Of a stretch of 64,000 nucleotides of DNA, positions 43,072 to 51,964 are shown in pieces. A program made the position numbers and the translations under genes. Each line of letters begins with the position of its first letter. The first letter of the stretch is position 1. The stretch is taken from contig NZ_FRDK01000002.1 in assembly GCF_900143245.1 (NCBI RefSeq), positions 124,001-188,000 of the forward strand, written 5' to 3'. The notes below the pieces were generated by a model that saw nothing but the letters and a program-made list of their open reading frames with translations, made no database searches and was not told where the DNA came from. The DNA comes from Flavobacterium fryxellicola (GTDB taxonomy: Bacteria; Bacteroidota; Bacteroidia; Flavobacteriales; Flavobacteriaceae).

Positions 43072-45056
43072 TGTAATCCTTCTTTTATATATGATGGTGT
43101 TTTCCACTCAACTTTACCAATCAAAGCCAAAAATAGAAGTGATGAAGCAAATTCTGATTTACCATCTGATTTTAAAACCTTTTGGGTTAAATTATAAAAA
43201 TCTGTAACTGAATCAACAAGTTCAGCTTTATGCTGAATTCCATTAATACCATCATCTTTATATTGTATAATTTCTTTTAAATTCAAACTAATAAATGAAT
43301 CTTCAAAGCTTCTACCATGATATCCTAATTCTTCAATTTGATAAGCAATTTTTATATAATTAGAATCATCGTGTAGTGAATTCGACTTAAGTTTTTTAAA
43401 CCATTCGGCAATTTCAGTAGTTTTTGTTTTTTCAGGTATATTTAAAAATTCTTTAATAGAATAATTACTCGTATTATCACCATCAACTACTGGGCAAGCG
43501 GGGTTACATAAACTTTCTTTTTTATCAGCCGTGGCAGGAGTTATTACTAATTTGGTAGTATCAATATCCGTAATAATTAAAGTCTTAATTTCTAAAAACT
43601 CCAAAAAGTGTTTAAATACTTTTGAATTAGCACCTACTTCAATTATTGAAATGTTTTGTGATGATATTTTGTTTTCTAGATCATTAACTGATTTGTCATA
43701 TTGACTAATAAAATAAGGTAATAACATTTTTTCTGTAGTTCCTTCAATAAAAATAATTTTTTCAGCAAAGAAAAGTTCCGAAGAATATAAAGTTAAATAT
43801 TGCTTCAAAAATTTAAAGTATTCTTCTTTTCCTTTATATTTAAGTTCTAAATCGATATAAAAATTTTTAATAGTAATATTTCCATCTTTGAGTTTAAAAT
43901 AACGTAAATCAGAAAAATTACATTGAGAAACTATATGTGAAGAATGTGTGGAAATAAAAGTTTGTAAATTAACTTTTTCATTAATTTCTCTTATTATCTC
44001 TTGAATTTTTTGACTAAACACATATTGCATTTGAGGATGAGTATGTGCTTCAGGCTCCTCAATAAATAATAGATTGATATCCTTTTTATCATCTAAAAAG
44101 TATTTTCTCTTGACTTCAATTTGAAGCAATAAATAAAGAATATTTAAATAACCTAAACCGTTTAAATGTTCAGGGAGATTATTAGAACCGTCACCATAAA
44201 CAATTTTAGAGTGATTTGTAAATAATTGTTTTGACTCTAAATCTGAAACAACTCTTAAATCCTTTATATCAAGAAATTTTTTAGCATTTGCTAAAAATGG
44301 TTCAAAGTGAATTTGATACTTATCATCTAAAGTAGAATCCATTGTAGTTATTGCCTCATTAATATCAAAAAAGTCAGCAGATGATTCTTTATGTTCTTTG
44401 TTAAAATACTGGGTTGTCATTTCTGATAAAGCTCTTTTCCCATTCCCTGTAGTCTCAGAGCTTGAAACATTTCTTTTCGCATGAATAACTTGAAAATTAA
44501 TTAAGTTTCTAATTGAAGAAATATCTTTCTTAACCAAATTTTTTCTATTACCTACTTCTAAATCTGTGTCATTTTCAAAAACATATATATTCTTGTTGAT
44601 TAAATAATCAGGTAAATTCTTTTCAATATATTTCTCTTGATTTTTTGTTACTTGTAACAAATCTTTAATTAGTTTATCTTTATCTATTGAACATTCAAAT
44701 AGAATTTTTACAATATTTGTAGTAGGATCTAAATCTAAAATAAAATCAGATATATTCTCTAAAGAATCATTTGCGTCATACTTTATTTCAAGAATCATTT
44801 GAATAGATAAATCTTCACTAACAGTATTATCATCAATTTTATAAATTTTATTTCTCAAGGATGTGGAAAAATCATAAAAATTGAATTTAAAACTTTCATG
44901 TCTATAAAACTTATCAAAAAGCATTATAAATGAAGTTTTTCCACTATTATTTCTTCCAATTAAAAGAGACAATTCTTGTTTTCCATCTTCATTAAGCAAA
45001 AGAGTAGTATCCTTTAACAATCTGAAATTTTTTATTTTTATTTTACTAATAAACAT
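43056..45056 (-). CDS. gajA: Gabija-type OLD-family ATPase-TOPRIM nuclease (GajA)
   Basis: The 666-residue product is a class 2 OLD nuclease. The N-terminal ABC-type ATPase has LLIGRNNSGKTSFI (Walker A, about 32-45), the LLFIEEPEAHTHPQMQYVF Walker B region (about 329-347) and an STHSSHIVS switch region. The C-terminal TOPRIM domain has IFIEGTTEKMLLPYFI (catalytic Glu near 439) and LIITDIDTTK (Asp-x-Asp near 497-499). A helicase directly downstream with overlap defines Gabija and other class 2 OLD loci. A Bacteroidota-type promoter precedes it. The region is AT-rich and separates fatty-acid genes, as expected of a transferred defence module. Confidence 0.88.
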   Translation of the reverse strand: MFISKIKIKNFRLLKDTTLLLNEDGKQELSLLIGRNNSGKTSFIMLFDKFYRHESFKFNFYDFSTSLRNKIYKIDDNTVSEDLSIQMILEIKYDANDSLENISDFILDLDPTTNIVKILFECSIDKDKLIKDLLQVTKNQEKYIEKNLPDYLINKNIYVFENDTDLEVGNRKNLVKKDISSIRNLINFQVIHAKRNVSSSETTGNGKRALSEMTTQYFNKEHKESSADFFDINEAITTMDSTLDDKYQIHFEPFLANAKKFLDIKDLRVVSDLESKQLFTNHSKIVYGDGSNNLPEHLNGLGYLNILYLLLQIEVKRKYFLDDKKDINLLFIEEPEAHTHPQMQYVFSQKIQEIIREINEKVNLQTFISTHSSHIVSQCNFSDLRYFKLKDGNITIKNFYIDLELKYKGKEEYFKFLKQYLTLYSSELFFAEKIIFIEGTTEKMLLPYFISQYDKSVNDLENKISSQNISIIEVGANSKVFKHFLEFLEIKTLIITDIDTTKLVITPATADKKESLCNPACPVVDGDNTSNYSIKEFLNIPEKTKTTEIAEWFKKLKSNSLHDDSNYIKIAYQIEELGYHGRSFEDSFISLNLKEIIQYKDDGINGIQHKAELVDSVTDFYNLTQKVLKSDGKSEFASSLLFLALIGKVEWKTPSYIKEGLQWIAK

Positions 45057-45076
45057 AGTCTATACTTTAATTCCCT

Positions 45077-45105
45077 CAAATATAACTATAATAAACTACT
45101 TACAA
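45077..45105 (-). promoter_or_regulatory. Promoter of gajA-gajB (TTG-N18-TATATTTG)
   Basis: On the minus strand TTG (45105-45103) and TATATTTG (45084-45077) are 18 bases apart, a full flavobacterial consensus, 20 bases before the gajA ATG. Confidence 0.75.
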
Positions 45106-45166
45106 TTACGTAAACCCATAATCCCACCAATTTAACGACAATTCCCATTCAATCTCCTTAGTAGGA

Positions 45167-45272
45167 TTTGCGTAAGGGATGGAAGTGGCATCCTTTTCTA
45201 AAATCCCGATTTTTTTTGGGATTTTAGAAAAAATACAACGGACAGCCCGACCCGCAGGGATACGCCCAAATA
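45167..45272 (-). repeat. Structured repeat, copy B
   Basis: The minus-strand order is TATTTGGGCGTATCC (45272-45258), GGTCGGGCTGTCCGTT (45252-45237), a perfect 14-bp hairpin (45194-45207 with 45218-45231, 10-base loop) and ATCCCTTACGCAAA (45180-45167). The frame matches copy A at 14448, but the hairpin sequence is unrelated. The end bases that differ between copies do so in pairing partners (CG with CG here, CA with TG in copy A). It lies just upstream of gajA. Confidence 0.75.
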
Positions 45273-45366
45273 AAATAAATCTTCTTAAAAAAGAGTATAA
45301 ACTTCTCTGTTTCAGCAGAGTTTTTTTATATTTAATACTTTTTAACAAAAAAATAGTTGAATATAT

Positions 45367-45397
45367 TATGCATGCATAGTATTTTTTATTATATTTG
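45367..45397 (+). promoter_or_regulatory. marR/fad promoter with palindromic operator
   Basis: TATATTTG (45390-45397) matches the -7 consensus, 19 bases before the ATG. TATGCATGCATA (45367-45378) is a perfect 12-base palindrome covering the place where TTG would be. It is a natural binding site for the MarR dimer. Confidence 0.6.
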
Positions 45398-45415
45398 AAA
45401 ACGATATAGTTACTT

Positions 45416-45925
45416 ATGAAAGATAAAACAATAGATTATATTTTGCGTGCCACGTGGCAAGCGGTTTCCAGAATGTACAACGAGGAAGCTTCTAAATATG
45501 GTGCAACCATGGCTACAGGGTTTGCTTTATTGAGCATGGATAAGGAAAAAGGAACGCCTTCCACGTCATTGGGTCCAAAAATGGGAATGGAGGCCACTAG
45601 CCTAACCAGAACCTTGAAATCCATGGAGGAAAAAGGCCTAATCATCAGGAAAAAAAATCCAGAAGATGGTCGTGGTGTATTGATTTACTTAACCGAATTT
45701 GGTAAAGAAAAAAGAGAATTATCAAAGAATACAGTGTTGAAATTCAATGATGCGGTCAAACAATCTATTCCAGAAGAGAAACTAATGCATTTTATAGAAG
45801 TGGCTGACATCATAAATGAATTAATTCTCGACAAAAATATATTTAACCGCACGAGCGCAAGCGAACTGGTGCACCAATCTGAAAAAATAGAAAATGAAAC
45901 CCCTAAGATTGTCAGTAATTCTTAA
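45416..45925 (+). CDS. MarR family transcriptional regulator of the fad operon
   Basis: The 169-residue winged-helix protein contains GATMATGFALLSMDKEKGTPST, LGPKMGMEATSLTRTLKSMEEKGLI (recognition helix) and a wing IRKKNPEDGRGVLIYLTEFG. It starts the operon with FadN, FadA and FadE and is probably a fatty-acyl-CoA-responsive repressor of that operon. The C-terminal tail after FNR (TSASELVHQSEKIENETP) is encoded by DNA resembling the purL repeat, ACGAGCGCAAGCGAACTG at 45851-45868. Confidence 0.9.
   Translation: MKDKTIDYILRATWQAVSRMYNEEASKYGATMATGFALLSMDKEKGTPSTSLGPKMGMEATSLTRTLKSMEEKGLIIRKKNPEDGRGVLIYLTEFGKEKRELSKNTVLKFNDAVKQSIPEEKLMHFIEVADIINELILDKNIFNRTSASELVHQSEKIENETPKIVSNS
45849..45872 (+). 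repeat. Palindromic repeat in marR C-terminal codons
   Basis: GCAC (45849-45852) and GTGC (45869-45872) bracket an internal CGC-AA-GCG hairpin. The 18 bases 45851-45868 match purL 26681-26698 with a single difference. Confidence 0.5.
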
Positions 45926-45971
45926 AAATCAGGCTATTTTTTTCTAACAAAAAAACAAATATAAACTAAGT

Positions 45972-48362
45972 ATGAAACGCACAATTAAAAAAGTTGCAGT
46001 GATTGGATCCGGAATTATGGGTTCAGGAATTGCGTGCCATTTTGCCAACATTGGAGTTGAAGTTTTACTATTGGACATTGTGCCAAGAGAACTTACCGAA
46101 GTGGAAGCCAAGAAAGGACTGACTCTAGAAAGTAAAATTGTAAGAAACCGATTAGTGAACGAGCATTTAGCCAATTCCCTTAAATCGAAGCCCTCTCCTA
46201 TTTACAGTCAGCAATTTGCAAGCAGAATCACAACAGGAAATACCAGCGATGATATGGCTAAAATTGCCACTGCCGATTGGATTATTGAAGTTGTAGTAGA
46301 ACGTTTGGACATTAAGAAAATGGTTTTTGAACAGATTGAAAAATTCAGAAAACCGGGAACCTTAGTAACTTCAAATACGTCTGGAATTCCAATTCACTTT
46401 ATGAGTGAAGGACGAAGCGAAGATTTTCAAAAACACTTCTGTGGGACCCACTTTTTTAATCCTGCGCGTTATTTAAAATTGTTTGAAATCATTCCTGGCC
46501 CACAAACAGCAACGGAAGTTTTGGATTTTCTTACTGATTATGGTTCTCGCTTTTTGGGAAAAACTTCGGTCGTTGCCAAAGATACGCCTGCCTTTATTGG
46601 AAATAGAATTGGGATTTACGGAATTCAAAGTTTGTTCCATTTAGTAAAAGAAATGGGATTAACGATTGAAGAAGTGGATAAATTAACGGGTCCAGTTATT
46701 GGTCGTCCAAAATCGGCTACTTTCAGAACGGTTGACGTAGTTGGATTAGATACATTGGTACATGTTGCCAACGGAATTTACGAAAACTGTCCTACTGACG
46801 AGCAACACGATTTGTTTAAATTACCAGATTTTGTTAACAAAATGATGGAGAACAAATGGTTAGGAAGTAAAACAGGTCAAGGTTTTTACAAAAAAGTTGA
46901 CAAAGACATTCTCTCTTTGGATTTAGATACGTTAGAATACCGTCCGGCGAAAAAAGCGTCTTTTGCAACTTTAGAACTAACAAAAACGATTGACAAACCT
47001 ATTGATCGTTTCAAGGTTTTGGTAAAAGGAAAAGACAAAGCAGGTGAATTTTACAGAAAAAGTTTTGCTGGAATGTTTGCTTATGTTTCGAATAGAATTC
47101 CTGAAATATCAGATGAAGTATACAAAATAGATGATGCAATGAAAGCCGGTTTTGGATGGGAAAATGGTCCTTTCGAAATTTGGGACGCTATCGGTGTTGA
47201 AAAAGGAATCGAAATCATGAAAGCAGAAGGTCTCGAACCAGCAGCTTGGGTAACTGAGATGCTAGCTTCTGGAAGTTCTAGTTTTTATTCTGTAAAAGAA
47301 GGAGCTACATTTTTCTATAATATCCCTACGAAATCACAAAACAAAGTGCCAGGTCAGGATGCTTTTATTATCCTGAATAACATTCGCGAAAGCAAAAAAA
47401 TATGGAGTAATAGCGGCGCAATCATACAGGATTTAGGAGATGGAATTTTGAATTTAGAGTTCCAGTCCAAAATGAATACTATAGGTGGTGATGTTCTACA
47501 AGCCATTAATAAAGCAATCGATTTATCAGAAAAAGAATATCAGGGATTGGTTATTGGAAATCAAGCAGCGAATTTCTCTGTTGGTGCCAATATCGGGATG
47601 ATATTCATGATGGCAGTTGAGCAAGAATATGATGAATTGAATATGGCGATCAAAATGTTTCAAGACACGATGATGCGCGTGCGCTACTCTGGAATTCCAG
47701 TGGTAGTTGCACCACACGGAATGACTTTTGGTGGTGGTTGCGAAATGAGTTTGCATGCGGACAAAGTAGTTGCTGCCGCAGAAACATATATGGGATTAGT
47801 AGAATTTGGTGTAGGTGTAATCCCAGGCGGCGGTGGTTCGAAAGAATTGGCTATGCGTGCTTCCGATTTATTCCATAAAAATGATGTAGAGCTGAATGTA
47901 TTACAAGAATATTTCTTGACCATTGCCATGGCCAAAGTATCCACCTCAGGTTATGAAGCGTTTGACACCGGACTTTTACAAAAAGGTAAAGATATTATTG
48001 TGGTAAACAAAGACCGTCAAATTGCCGAAGCAAAGAAACATGCTTTACTAATGGCCGAAGCTGGTTACACTCAACCTATTCGCAGAACAGATGTAAAAGT
48101 ACTAGGAAAACAAGCTTTAGGAATGTTCTTAGTAGGGACGGACCAAATGGAAGCTGGTAAATACATCTCTGAACACGATAAGAAAATTGCAAATAAATTA
48201 GCTTATGTGATGGCTGGTGGTGATTTATCGGAACCTACATTAGTATCAGAACAATACTTATTAGACCTTGAAAGAGAAGCATTTTTATCACTTTGTACGG
48301 AAAGAAAAACATTGGAAAGAATCCAATTTATGTTAACCAAAGGGAAACCACTTCGTAATTAG
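45972..48362 (+). CDS. fadN: 3-hydroxyacyl-CoA dehydrogenase / enoyl-CoA hydratase (FadN type)
   Basis: The 796-residue bifunctional beta-oxidation enzyme has the dehydrogenase domain first: VAVIGSGIMGSGIACHFANI (NAD-binding), TSNTSGIPIHFM, FCGTHFFNPARYLKLFEIIPG and AFIGNRIGIYG. A second dehydrogenase helical domain contains MKAGFGWENGPFEIWDAIG. The C-terminal crotonase-like domain has GGDVLQAINKAIDL, GANIGMIFMM, APHGMTFGGGCEMSLHAD and VEFGVGVIPGGGGSKELAMRA. This order (dehydrogenase then hydratase) is that of Bacillus FadN, not E. coli FadB. With FadA and FadE downstream, the order equals the Bacillus fadNAE operon. It works on acyl-CoA in the cytoplasm. Confidence 0.92.
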   Translation: MKRTIKKVAVIGSGIMGSGIACHFANIGVEVLLLDIVPRELTEVEAKKGLTLESKIVRNRLVNEHLANSLKSKPSPIYSQQFASRITTGNTSDDMAKIATADWIIEVVVERLDIKKMVFEQIEKFRKPGTLVTSNTSGIPIHFMSEGRSEDFQKHFCGTHFFNPARYLKLFEIIPGPQTATEVLDFLTDYGSRFLGKTSVVAKDTPAFIGNRIGIYGIQSLFHLVKEMGLTIEEVDKLTGPVIGRPKSATFRTVDVVGLDTLVHVANGIYENCPTDEQHDLFKLPDFVNKMMENKWLGSKTGQGFYKKVDKDILSLDLDTLEYRPAKKASFATLELTKTIDKPIDRFKVLVKGKDKAGEFYRKSFAGMFAYVSNRIPEISDEVYKIDDAMKAGFGWENGPFEIWDAIGVEKGIEIMKAEGLEPAAWVTEMLASGSSSFYSVKEGATFFYNIPTKSQNKVPGQDAFIILNNIRESKKIWSNSGAIIQDLGDGILNLEFQSKMNTIGGDVLQAINKAIDLSEKEYQGLVIGNQAANFSVGANIGMIFMMAVEQEYDELNMAIKMFQDTMMRVRYSGIPVVVAPHGMTFGGGCEMSLHADKVVAAAETYMGLVEFGVGVIPGGGGSKELAMRASDLFHKNDVELNVLQEYFLTIAMAKVSTSGYEAFDTGLLQKGKDIIVVNKDRQIAEAKKHALLMAEAGYTQPIRRTDVKVLGKQALGMFLVGTDQMEAGKYISEHDKKIANKLAYVMAGGDLSEPTLVSEQYLLDLEREAFLSLCTERKTLERIQFMLTKGKPLRN

Positions 48363-48378
48363 AATTTAAGTAGTGAGA

Positions 48379-48820
48379 TTTGAGTATTAAGTATCAAGAG
48401 TTAAATAATTTAAGTAGCGAAAATTATGCATCAATTTGAAAAACTAAAAATCTGGCAAAAAGCAATGGACATTACTGAAAGCGTATATAGAGTTTGCACT
48501 GATCTACCTCAAGAAGAAAAATTCAATCTTACCAGTCAAATGAAAAGATGCTCTGTTTCAATACCATCAAATAGTGCTGAAGGCTCTGGAAGAAATTCTA
48601 AAAATGAATTTGCACATTTTTTAGCAATTGCTAATGGTTCGACTTTTGAATTGATAACTCAATTAATGATTTCTAAACGTCTTAAATTAATAGATGACTT
48701 AAAAATTACACCAATAATAAATGAATTAGTCGAGGTGAGTAATATGAATTTTGCACTTCAAAAAACATTAAAAAACCAATAAATTTAACGATTGGAAAGT
48801 CTTAATACTTAATACTCCAA
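48379..48820. mobile_element. Four-helix-protein insertion flanked by imperfect inverted repeats
   Basis: The region 48379-48402 is repeated in inverted form at 48796-48820 with about 20 of 23 positions equal; the core GAGTATTAAGTAT (48382-48394) is exact against 48805-48817. A direct repeat AATTTAAGTAG lies at 48363-48373 and 48407-48417. The enclosed gene encodes a 23S rRNA intervening-sequence-type protein. No transposase is present, so this is a candidate element, not a proven one. Confidence 0.45.
48426..48782 (+). CDS. Four-helix bundle protein (23S rRNA intervening-sequence type)
   Basis: The 118-residue product has the family pattern: FEKLKIWQKAMDITESVYRV, then FNLTSQMKRCSVSIPSNSAE, GSGRNSKNEFAHFLAIANGS and a last helix with FELITQLMISKRL. 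These small proteins were named for being encoded in intervening sequences of 23S rRNA genes, but many copies lie elsewhere and assemble as pentamer bundles of unknown role. Here it sits within the fad operon between fadN and fadA, same strand, with 63- and 56-base gaps that contain inverted repeats. It is most likely an insertion without a role in beta-oxidation. Confidence 0.9.
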   Translation: MHQFEKLKIWQKAMDITESVYRVCTDLPQEEKFNLTSQMKRCSVSIPSNSAEGSGRNSKNEFAHFLAIANGSTFELITQLMISKRLKLIDDLKITPIINELVEVSNMNFALQKTLKNQ

Positions 48821-48838
48821 TCTTAATACTTTTTATAA

Positions 48839-50020
48839 ATGAAAACAGCATATATAGTTAAAGCTTATCGTACTGCAGTAGGTAAAGCACCAAAGGGAGT
48901 TTTTAGATTTAAAAGACCCGATGAGTTAGCAGCAGAAACGATTCAATTTATGATGAATGAATTGCCAGACTTTGATAAAACGCGTATTGATGATGTAATG
49001 GTAGGAAATGCCATGCCAGAAGCAGAACAAGGTCTTAATGTGGGACGTTTGATCTCTTTGATGGGATTAAAAATTGAAGATGTTCCAGGTGTAACGGTTA
49101 ACCGGTATTGTGCATCAGGATTAGAAACTATTGGAATGGCAACTGCAAAAATCCAATCAGGAATGGCACATTGTATTATTGCTGGTGGTGCTGAAAGCAT
49201 GAGTTTTATTCCGATGGGAGGGTACAAGCCCACGCCGGATTATGCTGTTGCAAAAGCAGGAAACGAAGACTACTACTGGGGAATGGGTTTAACAGCCGAA
49301 GCCGTTGCACAACAGTTTAAGGTATCTAGAGAAGACCAAGATGAATTTGCTTATCATTCTCACATGAAAGCTTTGAAAGCACAAGCCGAAGGTAAATTTG
49401 ACAAACAAATTGTTCCTATTACCGTTGAACAAACGTTTATCAACGAAAACGGAAAAAAAGAAACTAAATCCTATATTGTCAATAAAGATGAAGGACCTAG
49501 AGCAGGAACTTCAAAGGAAGCGCTGGCTGGTTTACGACCGGTTTTTGAAGCTGGCGGAAGTGTAACAGCTGGTAACTCCTCACAAATGAGTGATGGTGCA
49601 GCTTTTGTACTTGTTATGAGTGAAGAGATGGTTAAGGAACTTAATCTTGAACCTATTGCACGATTAGTAAACTTTGCCTCAGCTGGTGTTGAACCTAGAA
49701 TAATGGGAATAGGACCTGTGAAAGCAATACCAAAAGTATTGAAACAAGCAGGACTAACTATAAATGATATTGACTTAATTGAATTAAACGAGGCTTTTGC
49801 CTCACAATCGTTAGCAGTCATAAGAGAACTTAATCTAAACCCTGACATTATTAACGTTAATGGTGGTGCAATTGCAATGGGACACCCACTGGGATGTACT
49901 GGAGCTAAATTATCAGTTCAATTATTCGACGAAATGAAACGTCGTGGAAACAAATATGGTATTGTTACGATGTGTGTGGGAACAGGACAAGGTAGTGCTG
50001 GTGTTTACGAGCTTTTATAG
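48839..50020 (+). CDS. fadA: Acetyl-CoA acyltransferase (3-ketoacyl-CoA thiolase)
   Basis: The 393-residue thiolase performs the last step of beta-oxidation, splitting 3-ketoacyl-CoA with CoA. The three family motifs are present: VNRYCASGLETIGMA with acyl-accepting Cys91, NVNGGAIAMGHPLGCTGA with the catalytic His, and GIVTMCVGTGQGSAGVYE with the second Cys near the C-terminus. The residues ELNEAFASQ also fit. It is part of the marR-fadN-fadA-fadE run. Confidence 0.95.
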   Translation: MKTAYIVKAYRTAVGKAPKGVFRFKRPDELAAETIQFMMNELPDFDKTRIDDVMVGNAMPEAEQGLNVGRLISLMGLKIEDVPGVTVNRYCASGLETIGMATAKIQSGMAHCIIAGGAESMSFIPMGGYKPTPDYAVAKAGNEDYYWGMGLTAEAVAQQFKVSREDQDEFAYHSHMKALKAQAEGKFDKQIVPITVEQTFINENGKKETKSYIVNKDEGPRAGTSKEALAGLRPVFEAGGSVTAGNSSQMSDGAAFVLVMSEEMVKELNLEPIARLVNFASAGVEPRIMGIGPVKAIPKVLKQAGLTINDIDLIELNEAFASQSLAVIRELNLNPDIINVNGGAIAMGHPLGCTGAKLSVQLFDEMKRRGNKYGIVTMCVGTGQGSAGVYELL

Positions 50021-50087
50021 TCCAACATTATCATTCGTTTTTTGAGGATGAAGATCATAAAGAAAAAACATATTAAAAAATAAAAAA

Positions 50088-51893
50088 ATGGCAGATACAA
50101 TTGAAAAAAACGTAACCCGTGGCGGTCAGTTTTTGGTTAAAGAAACAAAGTGCGAAGACATCTTCACTCCTGAAGATTTTACAGAAGAACAATTAATGAT
50201 GCGTGACTCCGTAAAAGAGTTCGTAGACAAAGAGTTATGGCCACACAAAGACCGTTTTGAGAAAAAGGACTATGCGTACACAGAAGAATGCATGAAAAAA
50301 GCGGGAGACTTAGGTCTTTTGGGAGTTGCTGTTCCTGAAGCTTATGGTGGATTAGGAATGGGATTTGTATCAACGATGTTAGTTTGTGATTATATTTCTG
50401 GGGCGACGGGATCATTCTCCACTGCTTTTGGAGCACATACAGGAATTGGAACGATGCCAATTACTTTATACGGAACAGAAGAGCAAAAACAAAAATACGT
50501 TCCTAAATTAGCTTCAGGCGAATGGTTTGGTGCCTATTGTTTGACGGAACCTGGCGCTGGTTCAGATGCCAATTCTGGAAAAACGAAAGCGGTTTTATCT
50601 GAAGATGGGACACATTACAAAATCACTGGACAAAAAATGTGGATTTCAAACGCTGGTTTTTGCTCGTTATTTATCGTTTTTGCCCGTATTGGTGATGATA
50701 AAAACATTACCGGTTTTATCTTAGAAAACTCAAGTGATAACGGAATTTCTATGGGTGAAGAAGAGCATAAATTAGGAATTCGTGCTTCCTCTACACGGCA
50801 AGTTTTTTTCAACGAAACGAAAGTTCCCGTTGAAAACATGTTATCTGAAAGAGGAAATGGTTTTAAAATAGCGATGAATGCATTGAACGTAGGGCGTATT
50901 AAATTAGCCGCTGCTTGTTTAGATGCTCAGCGAAGAGTGATTTCAGGTTCTGTGCAATATGCTAATGAAAGAATCCAATTCAACACTGCTATTTCTCAAT
51001 TTGGGGCTATTCGTTCTAAATTAGCCGAAATGGCAACCAGTTGTTATGCCGGTGAAAGTGCTTCTTACCGCGCAGCGAAAGATGTAGAAGATCGAATTAC
51101 AGCTCGTGAAGCTGAAGGAATTTCACATCAAGAGGCGGAATTAAAAGGAGTTGAAGAATATGCTATTGAATGTTCTATATTAAAAGTAGCGGTTTCAGAA
51201 GATGTTCAAAATTGTGCGGATGAAGGAATTCAAATCTTTGGTGGAATGGGATTCTCTGAAGACACTCCAATGGAAAGTGCTTGGAGAGATGCTCGTATCG
51301 CTCGTATCTATGAAGGTACTAACGAAATCAACAGAATGTTATCTGTAGGAATGTTGATCAAAAAAGCAATGAAAGGTCACGTCGATTTATTAGGTCCTGC
51401 AATGAAAGTAACGGAAGAATTAATGGGAATTCCTTCTTTCGAGACACCTGATTACTCTGAATTGTTTGCAGAAGAAAAAGAAATGATTGCCAAATTGAAA
51501 AAAGCATTCTTGATGGTTGCTGGTGGAGCAGTTCAAAAATATGGACCAGATTTAGATGCTCATCAACAACTATTGATGGCAGCTTCTGACATCTTGATCG
51601 AAATCTACATGGCAGAAAGTACTATTCTTAGAACTGAAAAATTAGCAAAAAAAGAAGGTGAAGCTAAAGTGCAAGAGCAAATTGCAATGGCCAAATTATA
51701 CCTATACAAAGCAGTAGACATTGTAACACAAAAAGGAAAAGAAAGCGTAATTTCTTTTGCTGAAGGTGATGAACAACGCATGATGCTAATGGGCTTGAGA
51801 CGATTTACTAAATACGCCAACATGCCAAATATTGTAGGTTTAAGAGAAGTAATCACAACAAAATTAGTATCTGAAAACGCATATTGTTTCTAA
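50088..51893 (+). CDS. fadE: Acyl-CoA dehydrogenase (FadE type)
   Basis: The 601-residue FAD enzyme makes the first oxidation of beta-oxidation. The core shows MMRDSVKEFVDKELWPH, GLLGVAVPEAYGGLGMG, YCLTEPGAGSDANSGKTKA, KITGQKMWISNAG, FILENSSDNGISMGEEEHKLG, NEAN-equivalent FGGMGFSEDTPMESAWRDARI and RIYEGTNEINRMLSVG. An extra C-terminal helical domain of about 170 residues makes it longer than short ACADs and like Bacillus FadE (about 594). It should pass electrons to an electron-transfer flavoprotein encoded elsewhere. Last gene of the fad operon, followed by a terminator. Confidence 0.93.
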   Translation: MADTIEKNVTRGGQFLVKETKCEDIFTPEDFTEEQLMMRDSVKEFVDKELWPHKDRFEKKDYAYTEECMKKAGDLGLLGVAVPEAYGGLGMGFVSTMLVCDYISGATGSFSTAFGAHTGIGTMPITLYGTEEQKQKYVPKLASGEWFGAYCLTEPGAGSDANSGKTKAVLSEDGTHYKITGQKMWISNAGFCSLFIVFARIGDDKNITGFILENSSDNGISMGEEEHKLGIRASSTRQVFFNETKVPVENMLSERGNGFKIAMNALNVGRIKLAAACLDAQRRVISGSVQYANERIQFNTAISQFGAIRSKLAEMATSCYAGESASYRAAKDVEDRITAREAEGISHQEAELKGVEEYAIECSILKVAVSEDVQNCADEGIQIFGGMGFSEDTPMESAWRDARIARIYEGTNEINRMLSVGMLIKKAMKGHVDLLGPAMKVTEELMGIPSFETPDYSELFAEEKEMIAKLKKAFLMVAGGAVQKYGPDLDAHQQLLMAASDILIEIYMAESTILRTEKLAKKEGEAKVQEQIAMAKLYLYKAVDIVTQKGKESVISFAEGDEQRMMLMGLRRFTKYANMPNIVGLREVITTKLVSENAYCF

Positions 51894-51926
51894 ATTGAAG
51901 ATTGTTTTTAGTGTTTTTTTTTGTCT

Positions 51927-51964
51927 AAAAAACCGCAACTGTTATACACAGTGCGGTTTTTTTT
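51927..51964 (+). terminator. Terminator of the fad operon
   Basis: A stem AAAAAACCGCAACTG with CAGTGCGGTTTTTT around TTATACA, one bulged A, then a T-run. Confidence 0.87.

Noticed and set aside
48379..48820. CRISPR-like or integron-like array
   Set aside because: Only one inverted pair and one short direct repeat; no regular spacing and no cas or integrase gene.
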